Made by a program: the position numbers and the translations under genes. The notes beneath the pieces are model-generated. The model was given only the letters and a program-made list of their open reading frames with translations. It did not search any database and was not told the origin of the DNA. Source: Membranihabitans marinus (GTDB taxonomy: Bacteria > Bacteroidota > Bacteroidia > Chitinophagales > Saprospiraceae). Taken from it: a DNA stretch of 64,000 nt. Position 1 is the stretch's first letter. The number at the start of each line of letters is the position of its first letter. Positions 38,191 to 46,903 of this stretch are shown here, piece after piece. The DNA lies in the NCBI RefSeq assembly GCF_021729155.1, contig NZ_JAJQYA010000002.1, positions 62,001-126,000 of the forward strand. Reading direction: 5' to 3'.

Positions 38191-40698
38191 ATGTCTAAAA
38201 AATTAGTAATAGTAGAGTCCCCGGCAAAAGCAAAGACCATTGAAAAATTTTTAGGTAAAAACTATACGGTTAAATCCAGTTATGGTCATGTCCGAGATTT
38301 GGACAAGGGCAATGGAGCAGTCGATGTAGAAAATGGTTTTAAACCTAAATATATTGTGTCTCCCGACAAGAAGAAGGTGGTGAAGGAGTTGAAGGACAAT
38401 ATGAAAAAAGTAGACGAAGTGATACTCGCGACGGATGAAGACCGCGAAGGAGAAGCCATATCATGGCATTTATGTGAGGTCTTGGGACTGGATCCCCAGA
38501 AGACTGAGCGGATTGTATTTAGAGAAATTACCCAACCCGCCATCCTCAAAGCAGTGCAAAGTCCTCGAACCGTGGACAAAAATCTTGTGGATGCTCAGCA
38601 AGCGAGAAGGATCTTAGATCGCCTGGTAGGTTTTGAGCTGTCCGAGGTGTTGTGGAAAAAAATTAAGGGGAAGTTGAGTGCTGGTCGAGTCCAGTCGGTA
38701 TCGGTTAAATTGGTAGTAGAGCGGGAGAGAGAGATTAATAATTTTGTTGTAGAAAACTTTTTTAAGGTCACTGCCTTTTTCCAAATTCGCAATGAAAGTG
38801 GAAAAATGGTTGAATTAAAGGCCGTCCATCCAGGCAGGTTTGATGAAGAAACCAATGCTATGGATTTTTTAAAGGATTGTGTTGATGCCGAATACAAGAT
38901 TCACAATATTGAAGTAAAACCACTAAAGCGAAGACCTTCTCCACCTTTTATTACTTCTACCTTGCAACAAGAGGCCAGTAGGAAATTGAATTTTGCGGTA
39001 AAGCGAACCATGATAGCAGCGCAAAAACTATACGAAGGTGGTCATATTTCATATATGAGAACAGATTCCACTTACTTGAGTGAGACTGCTATTCAAAATA
39101 TATCTAAAACTATAATTGCAGATTACGGACAAAAATATTTGCAAACGAGAAATTATAAGAGTAAGTCGGCTGGTGCACAAGAAGCTCACGAAGCCATTAG
39201 ACCTACTTATTTTGAGAATCGCTCTATGGGCACTGACTCCGATCAAAAGCGATTGTATGAACTGATATGGAAGCGAGCGGTAGCTAGCCAAATGGCCGAT
39301 GCAGTATTGGAAAAAACCAATGTTGATATTTCTATTTCTACTCGTCCCAGCGATTTGTTGAGAGCAGAAGGGGAGGTGCTCAAATTTGACGGTTTCCTCA
39401 AACTCTATATTCAATCCAACGACGAGGATGAAGAGGAAGAAGCTAAGGGAATGTTGCCACCTCTTAAAGTGGGACAAGAGCTACTGCTAAAGGAGATGTT
39501 GGCCAAAGAGAGTTTTACTCGACCGCCAGCGCGATATACGGAAGCATCCCTGGTTAAAAAACTGGAAGAACAAGGTATCGGGAGACCATCGACCTATGCT
39601 CCGACCATCAGTAAGATTATGGAAGAAGGGCGGGGATACGTCACCAAGGAAAGTAGAGATGGGGAAATGCGAGAATATCGTGTACTCTCACTAAAGGCCG
39701 GTACCATCAAAACCAAAGATGAAACCGAGAATACGGGAAAAACCAGTAACCGTCTGTATCCTTCAGATATGGGGATGGTGGTCACTGATTTTCTCGAAAA
39801 TCACTTTGATAAGGTAATGGATTACAATTTCACTGCCAGTATCGAGAAACAATTTGATACAATAGCCGATGGGCAATTGCAATGGCAGTCGATGCTAAAG
39901 GATTTTTACGAACCTTTTCACAAAGATGTCAATACTACATTGGAAGAGGCAGATCGTTTTAAAGGAGAACGCGTCTTGGGGAAGGATCCCGAAACTGGAT
40001 ACGACATTATTGCTCGAATATCTAGGTTTGGAAAACCGCTGATCCAAAAAGGGAATTTTGAAGAATTGGGAGAAGATGTTAAGCCTGCTTATGCCAATCT
40101 TAAGTTTGATCAAAGCATCGAAACCATTACTCTGGAAGAAGCTCTGCAATTGTTTGATTTGCCTCGACAGTTCGATGAATTCGAAGGCAAGGAGGTGTCG
40201 GTTAATGTCGGTAGATTTGGGCCATATATCAAATGGGGTGATTCTTTTATATCACTGCCCAAGGGCGAGGATCCCTATACTGTAGATGAGGAGAGAGCGA
40301 TAGAATTGATTAAAATTAAGAAAAAGGAAGACGAACCAGTGGCCACCTACAAGGGAGAACCCATTACCCAAGGGAAGGGGAGGTTTGGTCCTTTTCTTAA
40401 ATACAAATCTCTATTTGTCAATATTCCCAAGAAATACGATCCCAATAATTTAAGTCAAGATGAAATTTTTGACCTTGTAGAAAAGAAGATTGAAAAGGAA
40501 GCCAATCGATATATCAAAAGATGGGAAGATAAAAAGTTGGCTTTGGAAAATGGCCGTTGGGGACCATTTATTCGATTCAATAAAAAGAGTATCTCACTGC
40601 CTAAGAAGGAAGATGGCACGAAGTACACCCAAGAAGATTTACAAGATTGGACGATTGACGACGTTATGAAAATAGTAAATAACAGTCCGAAAAAATAG
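38191..40698 (+). CDS. topA: DNA topoisomerase I (type IA)
   Basis: TopA relaxes negative supercoils by cutting one strand through a 5'-phosphotyrosine. The toprim domain starts the protein (KLVIVESPAKAKTIEKFLG, ATDEDREGEAISWHL). The active-site Tyr is in SYMRTDSTYLS, and TEASLVKKLEEQGIGRPSTYAP follows. The C-terminus has three topoisomerase repeats without zinc-binding cysteines (GRFGPYIKWG, GRFGPFLKYK, GRWGPFIRFN). At 835 residues it is a normal Bacteroidota length. It is followed six bases later by an Lrp-family gene, so both may be co-transcribed. Confidence 0.97.
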   Translation: MSKKLVIVESPAKAKTIEKFLGKNYTVKSSYGHVRDLDKGNGAVDVENGFKPKYIVSPDKKKVVKELKDNMKKVDEVILATDEDREGEAISWHLCEVLGLDPQKTERIVFREITQPAILKAVQSPRTVDKNLVDAQQARRILDRLVGFELSEVLWKKIKGKLSAGRVQSVSVKLVVEREREINNFVVENFFKVTAFFQIRNESGKMVELKAVHPGRFDEETNAMDFLKDCVDAEYKIHNIEVKPLKRRPSPPFITSTLQQEASRKLNFAVKRTMIAAQKLYEGGHISYMRTDSTYLSETAIQNISKTIIADYGQKYLQTRNYKSKSAGAQEAHEAIRPTYFENRSMGTDSDQKRLYELIWKRAVASQMADAVLEKTNVDISISTRPSDLLRAEGEVLKFDGFLKLYIQSNDEDEEEEAKGMLPPLKVGQELLLKEMLAKESFTRPPARYTEASLVKKLEEQGIGRPSTYAPTISKIMEEGRGYVTKESRDGEMREYRVLSLKAGTIKTKDETENTGKTSNRLYPSDMGMVVTDFLENHFDKVMDYNFTASIEKQFDTIADGQLQWQSMLKDFYEPFHKDVNTTLEEADRFKGERVLGKDPETGYDIIARISRFGKPLIQKGNFEELGEDVKPAYANLKFDQSIETITLEEALQLFDLPRQFDEFEGKEVSVNVGRFGPYIKWGDSFISLPKGEDPYTVDEERAIELIKIKKKEDEPVATYKGEPITQGKGRFGPFLKYKSLFVNIPKKYDPNNLSQDEIFDLVEKKIEKEANRYIKRWEDKKLALENGRWGPFIRFNKKSISLPKKEDGTKYTQEDLQDWTIDDVMKIVNNSPKK

Positions 40699-40704
40699 TG
40701 AGTC

Positions 40705-41190
40705 ATGGCAACAAAGATGGACGAAATAGATATCAAAATATTGAGTCAATTGATATTGGATGCAAAAAAAGCCTATACCCAAATTGCCAAGGATTTGGGC
40801 ATCTCCAATACTTTGGTTCACCAACGTATATCGAAGATGAAGGATGCTGGGGTGATCGATAAAATGGAAGTTAAATTAAATCCTAAGGTGTTGGGCTTTG
40901 AGACCTTTGCCTATATGGGTATAATATTGAAAGACACCAGTAAGTCCAAAGAAATCATAGAAGTATTAAAAGAGATTCCAGAAATCATAGAATGCAGCTA
41001 TGTGACAGGGAATTATTCCTTCCTGTTGAAAGTCATTGTCCGTAATAATGAGCATTTGAGAGATGTATTTGAGCGATTGGATAATTTAAAGGAGATTCAA
41101 CAAACGGAAACCATGATAAGCTTTGGCTTTGAGTTTGAAAAAAACTTTCCCATACATTTGTTGGATCAGGAGCAGACCTCAAATGATTGA
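40705..41190 (+). CDS. Lrp/AsnC family transcriptional regulator
   Basis: This 161-residue regulator has a winged helix-turn-helix (MDEIDIKILSQLILDAKKAY, LGISNTLVHQRISKMKDAGV) and a RAM effector domain (IPEIIECSYVTGNYSFLLKV, IQQTETMISF). It is a diverged paralogue of the regulator at 30614; the two differ in much of the HTH recognition helix but share the RAM core. It lies six bases after topA, an unexpected partner. The stop codon overlaps the first copy of a small 12-base direct repeat. The effector and targets are unknown. Confidence 0.93.
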   Translation: MATKMDEIDIKILSQLILDAKKAYTQIAKDLGISNTLVHQRISKMKDAGVIDKMEVKLNPKVLGFETFAYMGIILKDTSKSKEIIEVLKEIPEIIECSYVTGNYSFLLKVIVRNNEHLRDVFERLDNLKEIQQTETMISFGFEFEKNFPIHLLDQEQTSND

Positions 41191-41215
41191 TGGTCTATCC
41201 CACTGATGGTCTATC
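41188..41215. repeat. Short direct repeat after the Lrp gene
   Basis: TGATGGTCTATC occurs twice, at 41188-41199 and 41204-41215, with a 16-base period. The first copy includes the Lrp stop codon. It may be chance or a small duplication. Confidence 0.6.
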
Positions 41216-41484
41216 AGAAGGAGAACGTACTGTGTTTTTGGGGAAAAGATCTATTTCGCCAAAGATAAACTAGGTAGTCATTCCCTGATTTTAATCTAGC
41301 TATCAAACCATTTAGATATATACGAAATATATTTATAAAACCGGATCAAAATCTTGGTCACTATATCACTATCTCTTTCAGTTTGGGATTATTTATTATA
41401 CTACTTATACCACAACCTGATCACTTCTAATTTGGGAATAGAAGAGTAGCCTAGAAAATAAAGATTTTTCATATGGTATTATAG

Positions 41485-42825
41485 CTAACAAGGAATAGCT
41501 GGTCCTAGGATTTTGCCTTTTTTAGATGTGATGACTACATTGTCTTCTAGGCGAATACCTCCGAAGGAAGACCATTTTTTCAATTCTGAATACGATATAT
41601 GCTCAGGGAACTTATTTTGTGATTGCCAGCTATCTATCAATGCAGGAATAAAGTATATCCCCGGTTCTACCGTGATGACATTGCCTTTTTGTAGATTTCT
41701 ACCTAAGCGAAGGTGGTTAATGCCAAACTGATCTGATTTTTCGATTATTTTATTATAACCTACATATTTTTCTCCTAAGCCTTCCATATCATGGACGTCC
41801 ATACCCATCATGTGACCCAGTCCATGGGGGAAGAACAAAGCGTGAGCTCCTTTAGCTACTATTTCGTCTGCATCACCTTTGAGTAGTCCTATGTCTACTA
41901 AACCTTGAGCGAGGATCACAGAGGCTAAAGTATGTACTTCTTTGTAGGCGATGCCTGGTCGCAATCTCTCAATAGATTCATCTTTGGCTTTCAGTACCAA
42001 ATCGTAGACTTCTTTTTGGCGGCCTGTAAAGATTCGATTGACAGGAATGGTTCGAGTAATATCACTGGCGTAATGCATTTGGTTTTCTACGCCGAGGTCA
42101 CAAAGCAATAGCTGTCCCTCTGACAGTATGTTTTCATATCTATTAGAGTGTAAGATTTCTCCGTGGACGGTGATGATGGCTGGATATGCCAATCTGCAAT
42201 TGGCATCTATAACTACTTCCATGGCTTTGCTTAGAATACTTTGTTCTGTCATGCCGGCGTTGGCATTTTCTCTTATCACTTTATGTGCTTTGGCTGTGAC
42301 CGAAAGGGCTTGTTCGATTTCGTGTATTTCTCTATCTTCTTTTATGCTTCGCTGCGCTACTATGGCTTTAATTAAATCCACACTATGGCGATGATTACTC
42401 CGGATATATTGATGAATTAAAATATCGTGATAGGCGTGATAAGTCGGTAGGGTGTGGATGATTCTATTTTTTCGAAGGGCATTGGATAAGTATTCTTCCA
42501 ATTGACTCAGTGGCAATACTTCAGATATCCCCGACTGCTCTGCATACCAAGCTAAGGATGGACGTTGTCCCACCCATACGGTTTGTTCAACAGATAAATC
42601 TTCCCCGAATAGTATTTCTCTGTCTTTATCGATGTCTATGATAATATGAATATCAGGTAAGTCTAGTCCTGAATAGTATAAAATATTGGAATCTTGGCGA
42701 AACGGGAAGGCATTGTGGCGATAATTCATACCAATTTCTCGATTTCCCTGCAACCAAATAACCCCGGTATCAATATGGTTTTTCAATTGTCCTCTTCTAT
42801 TCCTGTATACTGCATCAACAAACAT
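41485..42825 (-). CDS. Aminopeptidase P family metallopeptidase (M24, Xaa-Pro)
   Basis: It removes N-terminal residues that precede proline. The M24 pita-bread domain has all five metal ligands in their usual order: the two Asp in LCDLGVENQMHYASDITRT, His in HGLGHMMGMDVHD, Glu in ITVEPGIYF and Glu in GGIRLEDNVV. The N-terminal domain (NYRHNAFPFRQDSNILYYSG) is also typical of Bacteroidota members. I chose the ATG at 42825 (MFVDAVYRNRRGQLK) because family members begin there; longer starts at 42846 (ATG) and 42858 (TTG) are possible. It is transcribed alone. Confidence 0.93.
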   Translation of the reverse strand: MFVDAVYRNRRGQLKNHIDTGVIWLQGNREIGMNYRHNAFPFRQDSNILYYSGLDLPDIHIIIDIDKDREILFGEDLSVEQTVWVGQRPSLAWYAEQSGISEVLPLSQLEEYLSNALRKNRIIHTLPTYHAYHDILIHQYIRSNHRHSVDLIKAIVAQRSIKEDREIHEIEQALSVTAKAHKVIRENANAGMTEQSILSKAMEVVIDANCRLAYPAIITVHGEILHSNRYENILSEGQLLLCDLGVENQMHYASDITRTIPVNRIFTGRQKEVYDLVLKAKDESIERLRPGIAYKEVHTLASVILAQGLVDIGLLKGDADEIVAKGAHALFFPHGLGHMMGMDVHDMEGLGEKYVGYNKIIEKSDQFGINHLRLGRNLQKGNVITVEPGIYFIPALIDSWQSQNKFPEHISYSELKKWSSFGGIRLEDNVVITSKKGKILGPAIPC

Positions 42826-43097
42826 ATTCTTTCTGTATTTAATCATCAATGTTGCCAATTTAAATCAATAATATGAATTAATGTAAATATTGTGTCTTAA
42901 GATTTTTGAAATTAGTGATTCTTTGGATTTTGTGGCGATTTGTAAATTATAATTGAATATATGTTGCATTTCTTGTAATAATACATGGGGTAACTGGGCT
43001 ATGTTTATATAATTATAAGTTTAATAATATCTTATAGATTAAGTGAATCCATATTGCCTAAAATTTAGTATTTTCAGCGCAATAATAAGTTTTGACT

Positions 43098-43676
43098 ATG
43101 CAAGAGTTTTTAGTGTTTTTTCGATTGGGGTTAGATCATATTACCGATGTCAATGGATATGATCATTTGTTATTTATTCTTACCCTCTGTGCCTTCTACA
43201 ATCTCAGTCAGTGGCGTAATCTATTGATTTTGGTTACTGCCTTTACCATAGGTCATTCTCTTACTTTGGCATTGTCTGTAATGAATATTTTGGTGGCTCC
43301 TGCAGAGATAATTGAATTTCTAATTCCGGTAACCATCTTTTTGACAGCTATTTACAATATTGTGGCTCGATCAAAGGGGGATAAAAAAATTTATCTCAAT
43401 TATTTTCTTGCATTGGTCTTTGGCTTAATTCACGGTATGGGATTTTCAAATTACTTGCGGGCATTAACCGATGATGCCGGTGAGTTGTTAGGTCAATTAT
43501 TTGCTTTTAACGTGGGCTTGGAAGTGGGCCAATTGATTATAGTGGTTATCTTTTTCGCCTTTTATGCCTTACTCTCTGTTTTTACAAAAATACTGCATCG
43601 CGAATGGAAGTTGTTTTTTTCTGGGGCTGGTGCTGGAATCTCTTTAATTTTGATTTTAGAGCAGCTTATAGGTTAA
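43098..43676 (+). CDS. HupE/UreJ-family membrane protein
   Basis: This polytopic inner-membrane protein has about six helices. Conserved histidine motifs of the HupE/UreJ group are present: LGLDHITDVNGYDHLLFIL at the N-terminus, IGHSLTLALS and GLIHGMGFSNYL. Such proteins are thought to transport nickel or cobalt for hydrogenase or urease, but in Bacteroidota many occur without those enzymes, and none is seen here. I took the ATG at 43098; a TTG two codons upstream is the alternative. It ends 17 bases before the convergent rlmB. Confidence 0.85.
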   Translation: MQEFLVFFRLGLDHITDVNGYDHLLFILTLCAFYNLSQWRNLLILVTAFTIGHSLTLALSVMNILVAPAEIIEFLIPVTIFLTAIYNIVARSKGDKKIYLNYFLALVFGLIHGMGFSNYLRALTDDAGELLGQLFAFNVGLEVGQLIIVVIFFAFYALLSVFTKILHREWKLFFSGAGAGISLILILEQLIG

Positions 43677-43693
43677 TAACCTAAAATAGCGGA

Positions 43694-44452
43694 TTAGAGT
43701 GATGGTAGATCGGCGTATTTTCTTTGCCTTTGTACTTCATACATACTAATACCTGCTGCCACAGCAGCATTTAATGATTCTGTCTGACCCAGCTGGGGTA
43801 TGATGTATAGTTGATCTGATTGGGATATAAATACAGGTGATACTCCATTGTCTTCCGATCCTATTACAATACAAATCGGAGATTTGAGATCGATGTTGGA
43901 TAGAGGTTGTTTGGCTTCCAATGAAGAGCTGATGATTTGGATGCCATTGTTCTGGAGGGTGTTAATTGCCTCTTGCACCGTCGCTACTCTACTTATGGAT
44001 ATATGGTGTAGAGCTCCACAAGAAATCTTGGCTACTTGATCATTAATGGGTGCCATTTTTTTTGTAGGTAAGATTAAACCATGGACTCCAAGAGTTTCTG
44101 CCGACCGAACTATAGAACCCAAATTGCCTACATCTTGTACTCGATCCAAATATATAAAAAACGGTACTTCACCTAACTCATACACTTGGGCAATGACCAT
44201 ATCCAGGGATTGGAATCGCACAGGAGAGGTATAGGCGATAATGCCTTGATGATTGGCTTGTGATTTCTTGTTTAAAACGGTTTTGTGAACCCTCTTAATG
44301 GGAATGGCTCTTTCTTGAGCTGCATTCCTGATCTCGATTTCTACCCCTCCTTTTAGTCCTGTATCTATCCAAATACTGGCTATGGGTAAATCAGCAGCCA
44401 TAGCATCCAAGATTGGCTTTCGCCCAACAATTAAGTCTGTTTTTTCTTTCAT
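43694..44452 (-). CDS. rlmB: 23S rRNA (guanosine-2'-O-)-methyltransferase RlmB / TrmH family
   Basis: This SPOUT-class methyltransferase likely methylates G2251 of 23S rRNA. Motif 1 is NLGSIVRSAETLGVHGLILP, motif 2 is CIVIGSEDNGVS and motif 3 is ESLNAAVAAGISMYE, all typical of the knotted SAM-binding domain. The N-terminal substrate-binding region (VGRKPILDAM) is also characteristic. At 252 residues it is normal. It is the last gene of a minus-strand operon: asd, the 439-residue coiled-coil gene (9 bases before), then rlmB. Other TrmH enzymes are so similar that the exact target is an inference. Confidence 0.92.
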   Translation of the reverse strand: MKEKTDLIVGRKPILDAMAADLPIASIWIDTGLKGGVEIEIRNAAQERAIPIKRVHKTVLNKKSQANHQGIIAYTSPVRFQSLDMVIAQVYELGEVPFFIYLDRVQDVGNLGSIVRSAETLGVHGLILPTKKMAPINDQVAKISCGALHHISISRVATVQEAINTLQNNGIQIISSSLEAKQPLSNIDLKSPICIVIGSEDNGVSPVFISQSDQLYIIPQLGQTESLNAAVAAGISMYEVQRQRKYADLPSL

Positions 44453-44461
44453 GACGCAGTT

Positions 44462-45781
44462 TTATTCTGCGGCTTTGACAAGACTAGCGATGACCATAGC
44501 TGTACTATCACTCCCGTTTTGCTTAGAATCGTCTTCGGATTTTGATTTTCCTGATTCAACTTCAGATTTCACTTCGCTATTATCGGATTCATTGTCTGTC
44601 AATAATTCTGCTGCTTTGATAACAGTAGGATCTGATGCGGTGATGGCCTGAGAAACTTTGATTTCTTCAGCTATTCTAGCTTTAACCGCCTTTTCTGCTT
44701 CTTTTCGCTCCGCTTCTTTCTTGTTGTTTTCCTCTTGTTTCTGCAGGGTTTGAATCCTTTTATTTAATTGCTTTTGAGTCTTCAACATATCCTCTAATTT
44801 CAACTCTTTAGACCGGATGCGCTCTTCAATAAGCGATAACTTGGCTTGTCTCAATTGAGCTTCGAGCTGTCCACCAGCATTTTGGATTTTATTTTGTTCG
44901 AAATTAAGGTTTGATTTATCTCTACCAATCGAACTTTCCATTTTTTCTATGGCAGACTTCAATCCTTCTAACCGACGAGTTGTCTTTTCAAGAGGAGAAT
45001 TGGATGAACCTCCAGCACTACCATATTTTTTCTCTTTAATTTCTTTAAATAGACCGTCCAATTGGTTCCAAATAGTATTTTGATCTTCTCGAGTAAATTT
45101 TACTTTCTTAAGATCTCTTTGAAGATTTTTTAGTTCTTCAAAGAGTGGACGCAAAGATTTTCCACTTTCCATCTTGGCTTTGATGCCGTCTAATTTATCT
45201 TGAAACTTCTTCTTGTTGGCCTGTGAATCTTGATTGAATGAATCTTCTGCCTTGGCTCTCAAATTCTTGAGATTGTTAAAGAGCTCATTGGTCTTTTTGC
45301 GAATTTCATTGCCGTGACGACGAGCCAAGTTGTTTTCTCTGATTTGACTCTGTACTTTATTCCAGAAATTTTTCATTTCCGACCAAACATCTTGACTGAA
45401 TTCTTCTATTGATTCAATGCGCTCTTCTAATTCATTTAATTCATGTTGATAGGTGGATTTCAATCTTTTGGAGAGGACTAAGAAATTCCATTCTGCTTGT
45501 GCCATCTTGATGAGATCTTCTCTTTCTACTTCATATTCTATAGGAAGTAGGGGATGGGTAAGTGACAGCTCTTTGACAAATGTCTCCTCAATTTCAGGAA
45601 ACACGACTTCCTCCGCCCCATTTCGCCATTGATTGCGAACTAAATTGTCAAAATCTTCGGTAACTAAATCTCCTCGTATCACAGAAACTTCGTAAGTGCC
45701 TTCATCTTCATTTAGGTCGATGGTTATAAGCACTTTTTCTCCTTCTTTTTTCTTTCCCCAAAATACCAATCTATCTTTCAT
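44462..45781 (-). CDS. Coiled-coil protein, possibly DUF349-like
   Basis: This 439-residue cytoplasmic protein has no signal peptide. It begins with a small domain (LVFWGKKKEGEKVLITIDL) and continues with long charged helices. Two stretches (WNKVQSQIRENNLARRHGNE and LKNLQRDLKKVKFTREDQNT to LFKEIKEKKYG) resemble DUF349 helical units. A low-complexity Glu/Lys coiled coil and an acidic Ser-rich tail (SDNSEVKSEVESGKSKSEDD) end it. I do not recognise a function. It sits between asd and rlmB in a compact operon, 46 bases after asd and 9 before rlmB. A helix-rich scaffold is the only safe description. Confidence 0.7.
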   Translation of the reverse strand: MKDRLVFWGKKKEGEKVLITIDLNEDEGTYEVSVIRGDLVTEDFDNLVRNQWRNGAEEVVFPEIEETFVKELSLTHPLLPIEYEVEREDLIKMAQAEWNFLVLSKRLKSTYQHELNELEERIESIEEFSQDVWSEMKNFWNKVQSQIRENNLARRHGNEIRKKTNELFNNLKNLRAKAEDSFNQDSQANKKKFQDKLDGIKAKMESGKSLRPLFEELKNLQRDLKKVKFTREDQNTIWNQLDGLFKEIKEKKYGSAGGSSNSPLEKTTRRLEGLKSAIEKMESSIGRDKSNLNFEQNKIQNAGGQLEAQLRQAKLSLIEERIRSKELKLEDMLKTQKQLNKRIQTLQKQEENNKKEAERKEAEKAVKARIAEEIKVSQAITASDPTVIKAAELLTDNESDNSEVKSEVESGKSKSEDDSKQNGSDSTAMVIASLVKAAE

Positions 45782-45827
45782 AAACTCACTGTATTTTAAT
45801 ATATGACTTACTAATTAAGTCAAATGA

Positions 45828-46826
45828 TTATACTGTAACGTAACTATTTTTATATATATAATTTGCAATTTGAACTGCATTTGTGGCTGCACCCTTTCTT
45901 AAGTTATCGGCTACGATCCACATATTCAATCCATTTTCTATCGAATCATCTCTTCGGATTCGACCTACATAAACACTGTTTTTACCTTTGGCGTATAAGG
46001 CCATGGGATATTCTTGATTTGCGTGATCATTTTGAACTTCTACACCTTCGGTTTGAGCTAGAATATCAATGACTTCATCGATTTCAAATCCCTGATTGAA
46101 TTCTACATTTACCGATTCGGAATGTCCTCCGTGTACTGGAACCCTGATAGCGGTTGCCGTTATTTTGATATTATTGTCTCCTAATATTTTTTGAGTTTCA
46201 TTGACCAATTTCATTTCTTCCTTGGTGTAGTGATTGTCCAAGAATACATCACAATGGGGAATGCAATTGTCAAATATTGGATGTGGATAGGCTGGATCAG
46301 CTACCTTTTCTCCTTTTTTTTCTGCCTCGTATTGTCTAACGGCTTTAACTCCTGTTCCCGTAATGGATTGATAGGTTGAGATAACCAATCTTTTAATCCC
46401 GAATCTCTTGTGAAGATTAGACAAAGCTAGAACCATTTGGATGGTTGAGCAATTGGGGTTGGCTATTATTTTGTCTTCTGCAGTTATGGTGTCTGCATTG
46501 ATTTCTGGTACGACTAATTTCTTAGTTGGATCCATTCTCCAAGCCGATGAATTGTCGATAACTATAGTGCCCACTTCTGCAAATTTGGGCGCCCAATCTA
46601 AAGAGGTTTGACCTCCAGCTGAAAAAATCGCAATATCCGGCTTCAAAGATACAGCTTCTTCCAACCCAATGATGGAATGAGACTTTCCTTTTACCTCCAC
46701 TTGTTTTCCAATCGATTTCTCAGAGGCTACTGGTAAAAGTTCACTGTATGGGAAGTCATATTCTTCCAGTACTTTACAGATCTCTGTACCAACCATGCCT
46801 GTAATTCCAACTACTGCTAATTTCAT
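45828..46826 (-). CDS. asd: Aspartate-semialdehyde dehydrogenase
   Basis: Asd reduces aspartyl phosphate to aspartate semialdehyde with NADPH, a branch point to lysine/diaminopimelate, threonine and methionine. The N-terminal Rossmann motif VGITGMVGTEICKVLEE, the SAGGQTS loop, the catalytic Cys in NPNCSTIQMV and VPVHGGHSESVNV are all present. At 332 residues it is normal. It is the first gene of the minus-strand operon with the coiled-coil gene and rlmB. Confidence 0.97.
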   Translation of the reverse strand: MKLAVVGITGMVGTEICKVLEEYDFPYSELLPVASEKSIGKQVEVKGKSHSIIGLEEAVSLKPDIAIFSAGGQTSLDWAPKFAEVGTIVIDNSSAWRMDPTKKLVVPEINADTITAEDKIIANPNCSTIQMVLALSNLHKRFGIKRLVISTYQSITGTGVKAVRQYEAEKKGEKVADPAYPHPIFDNCIPHCDVFLDNHYTKEEMKLVNETQKILGDNNIKITATAIRVPVHGGHSESVNVEFNQGFEIDEVIDILAQTEGVEVQNDHANQEYPMALYAKGKNSVYVGRIRRDDSIENGLNMWIVADNLRKGAATNAVQIANYIYKNSYVTV

Positions 46827-46903
46827 TTTATTATTTCGGTTTATTACGTTATATTTAAAAGAACGGTAAAGATAAGGTATTTATTAATTAAGGCTGCATT
46901 CTT

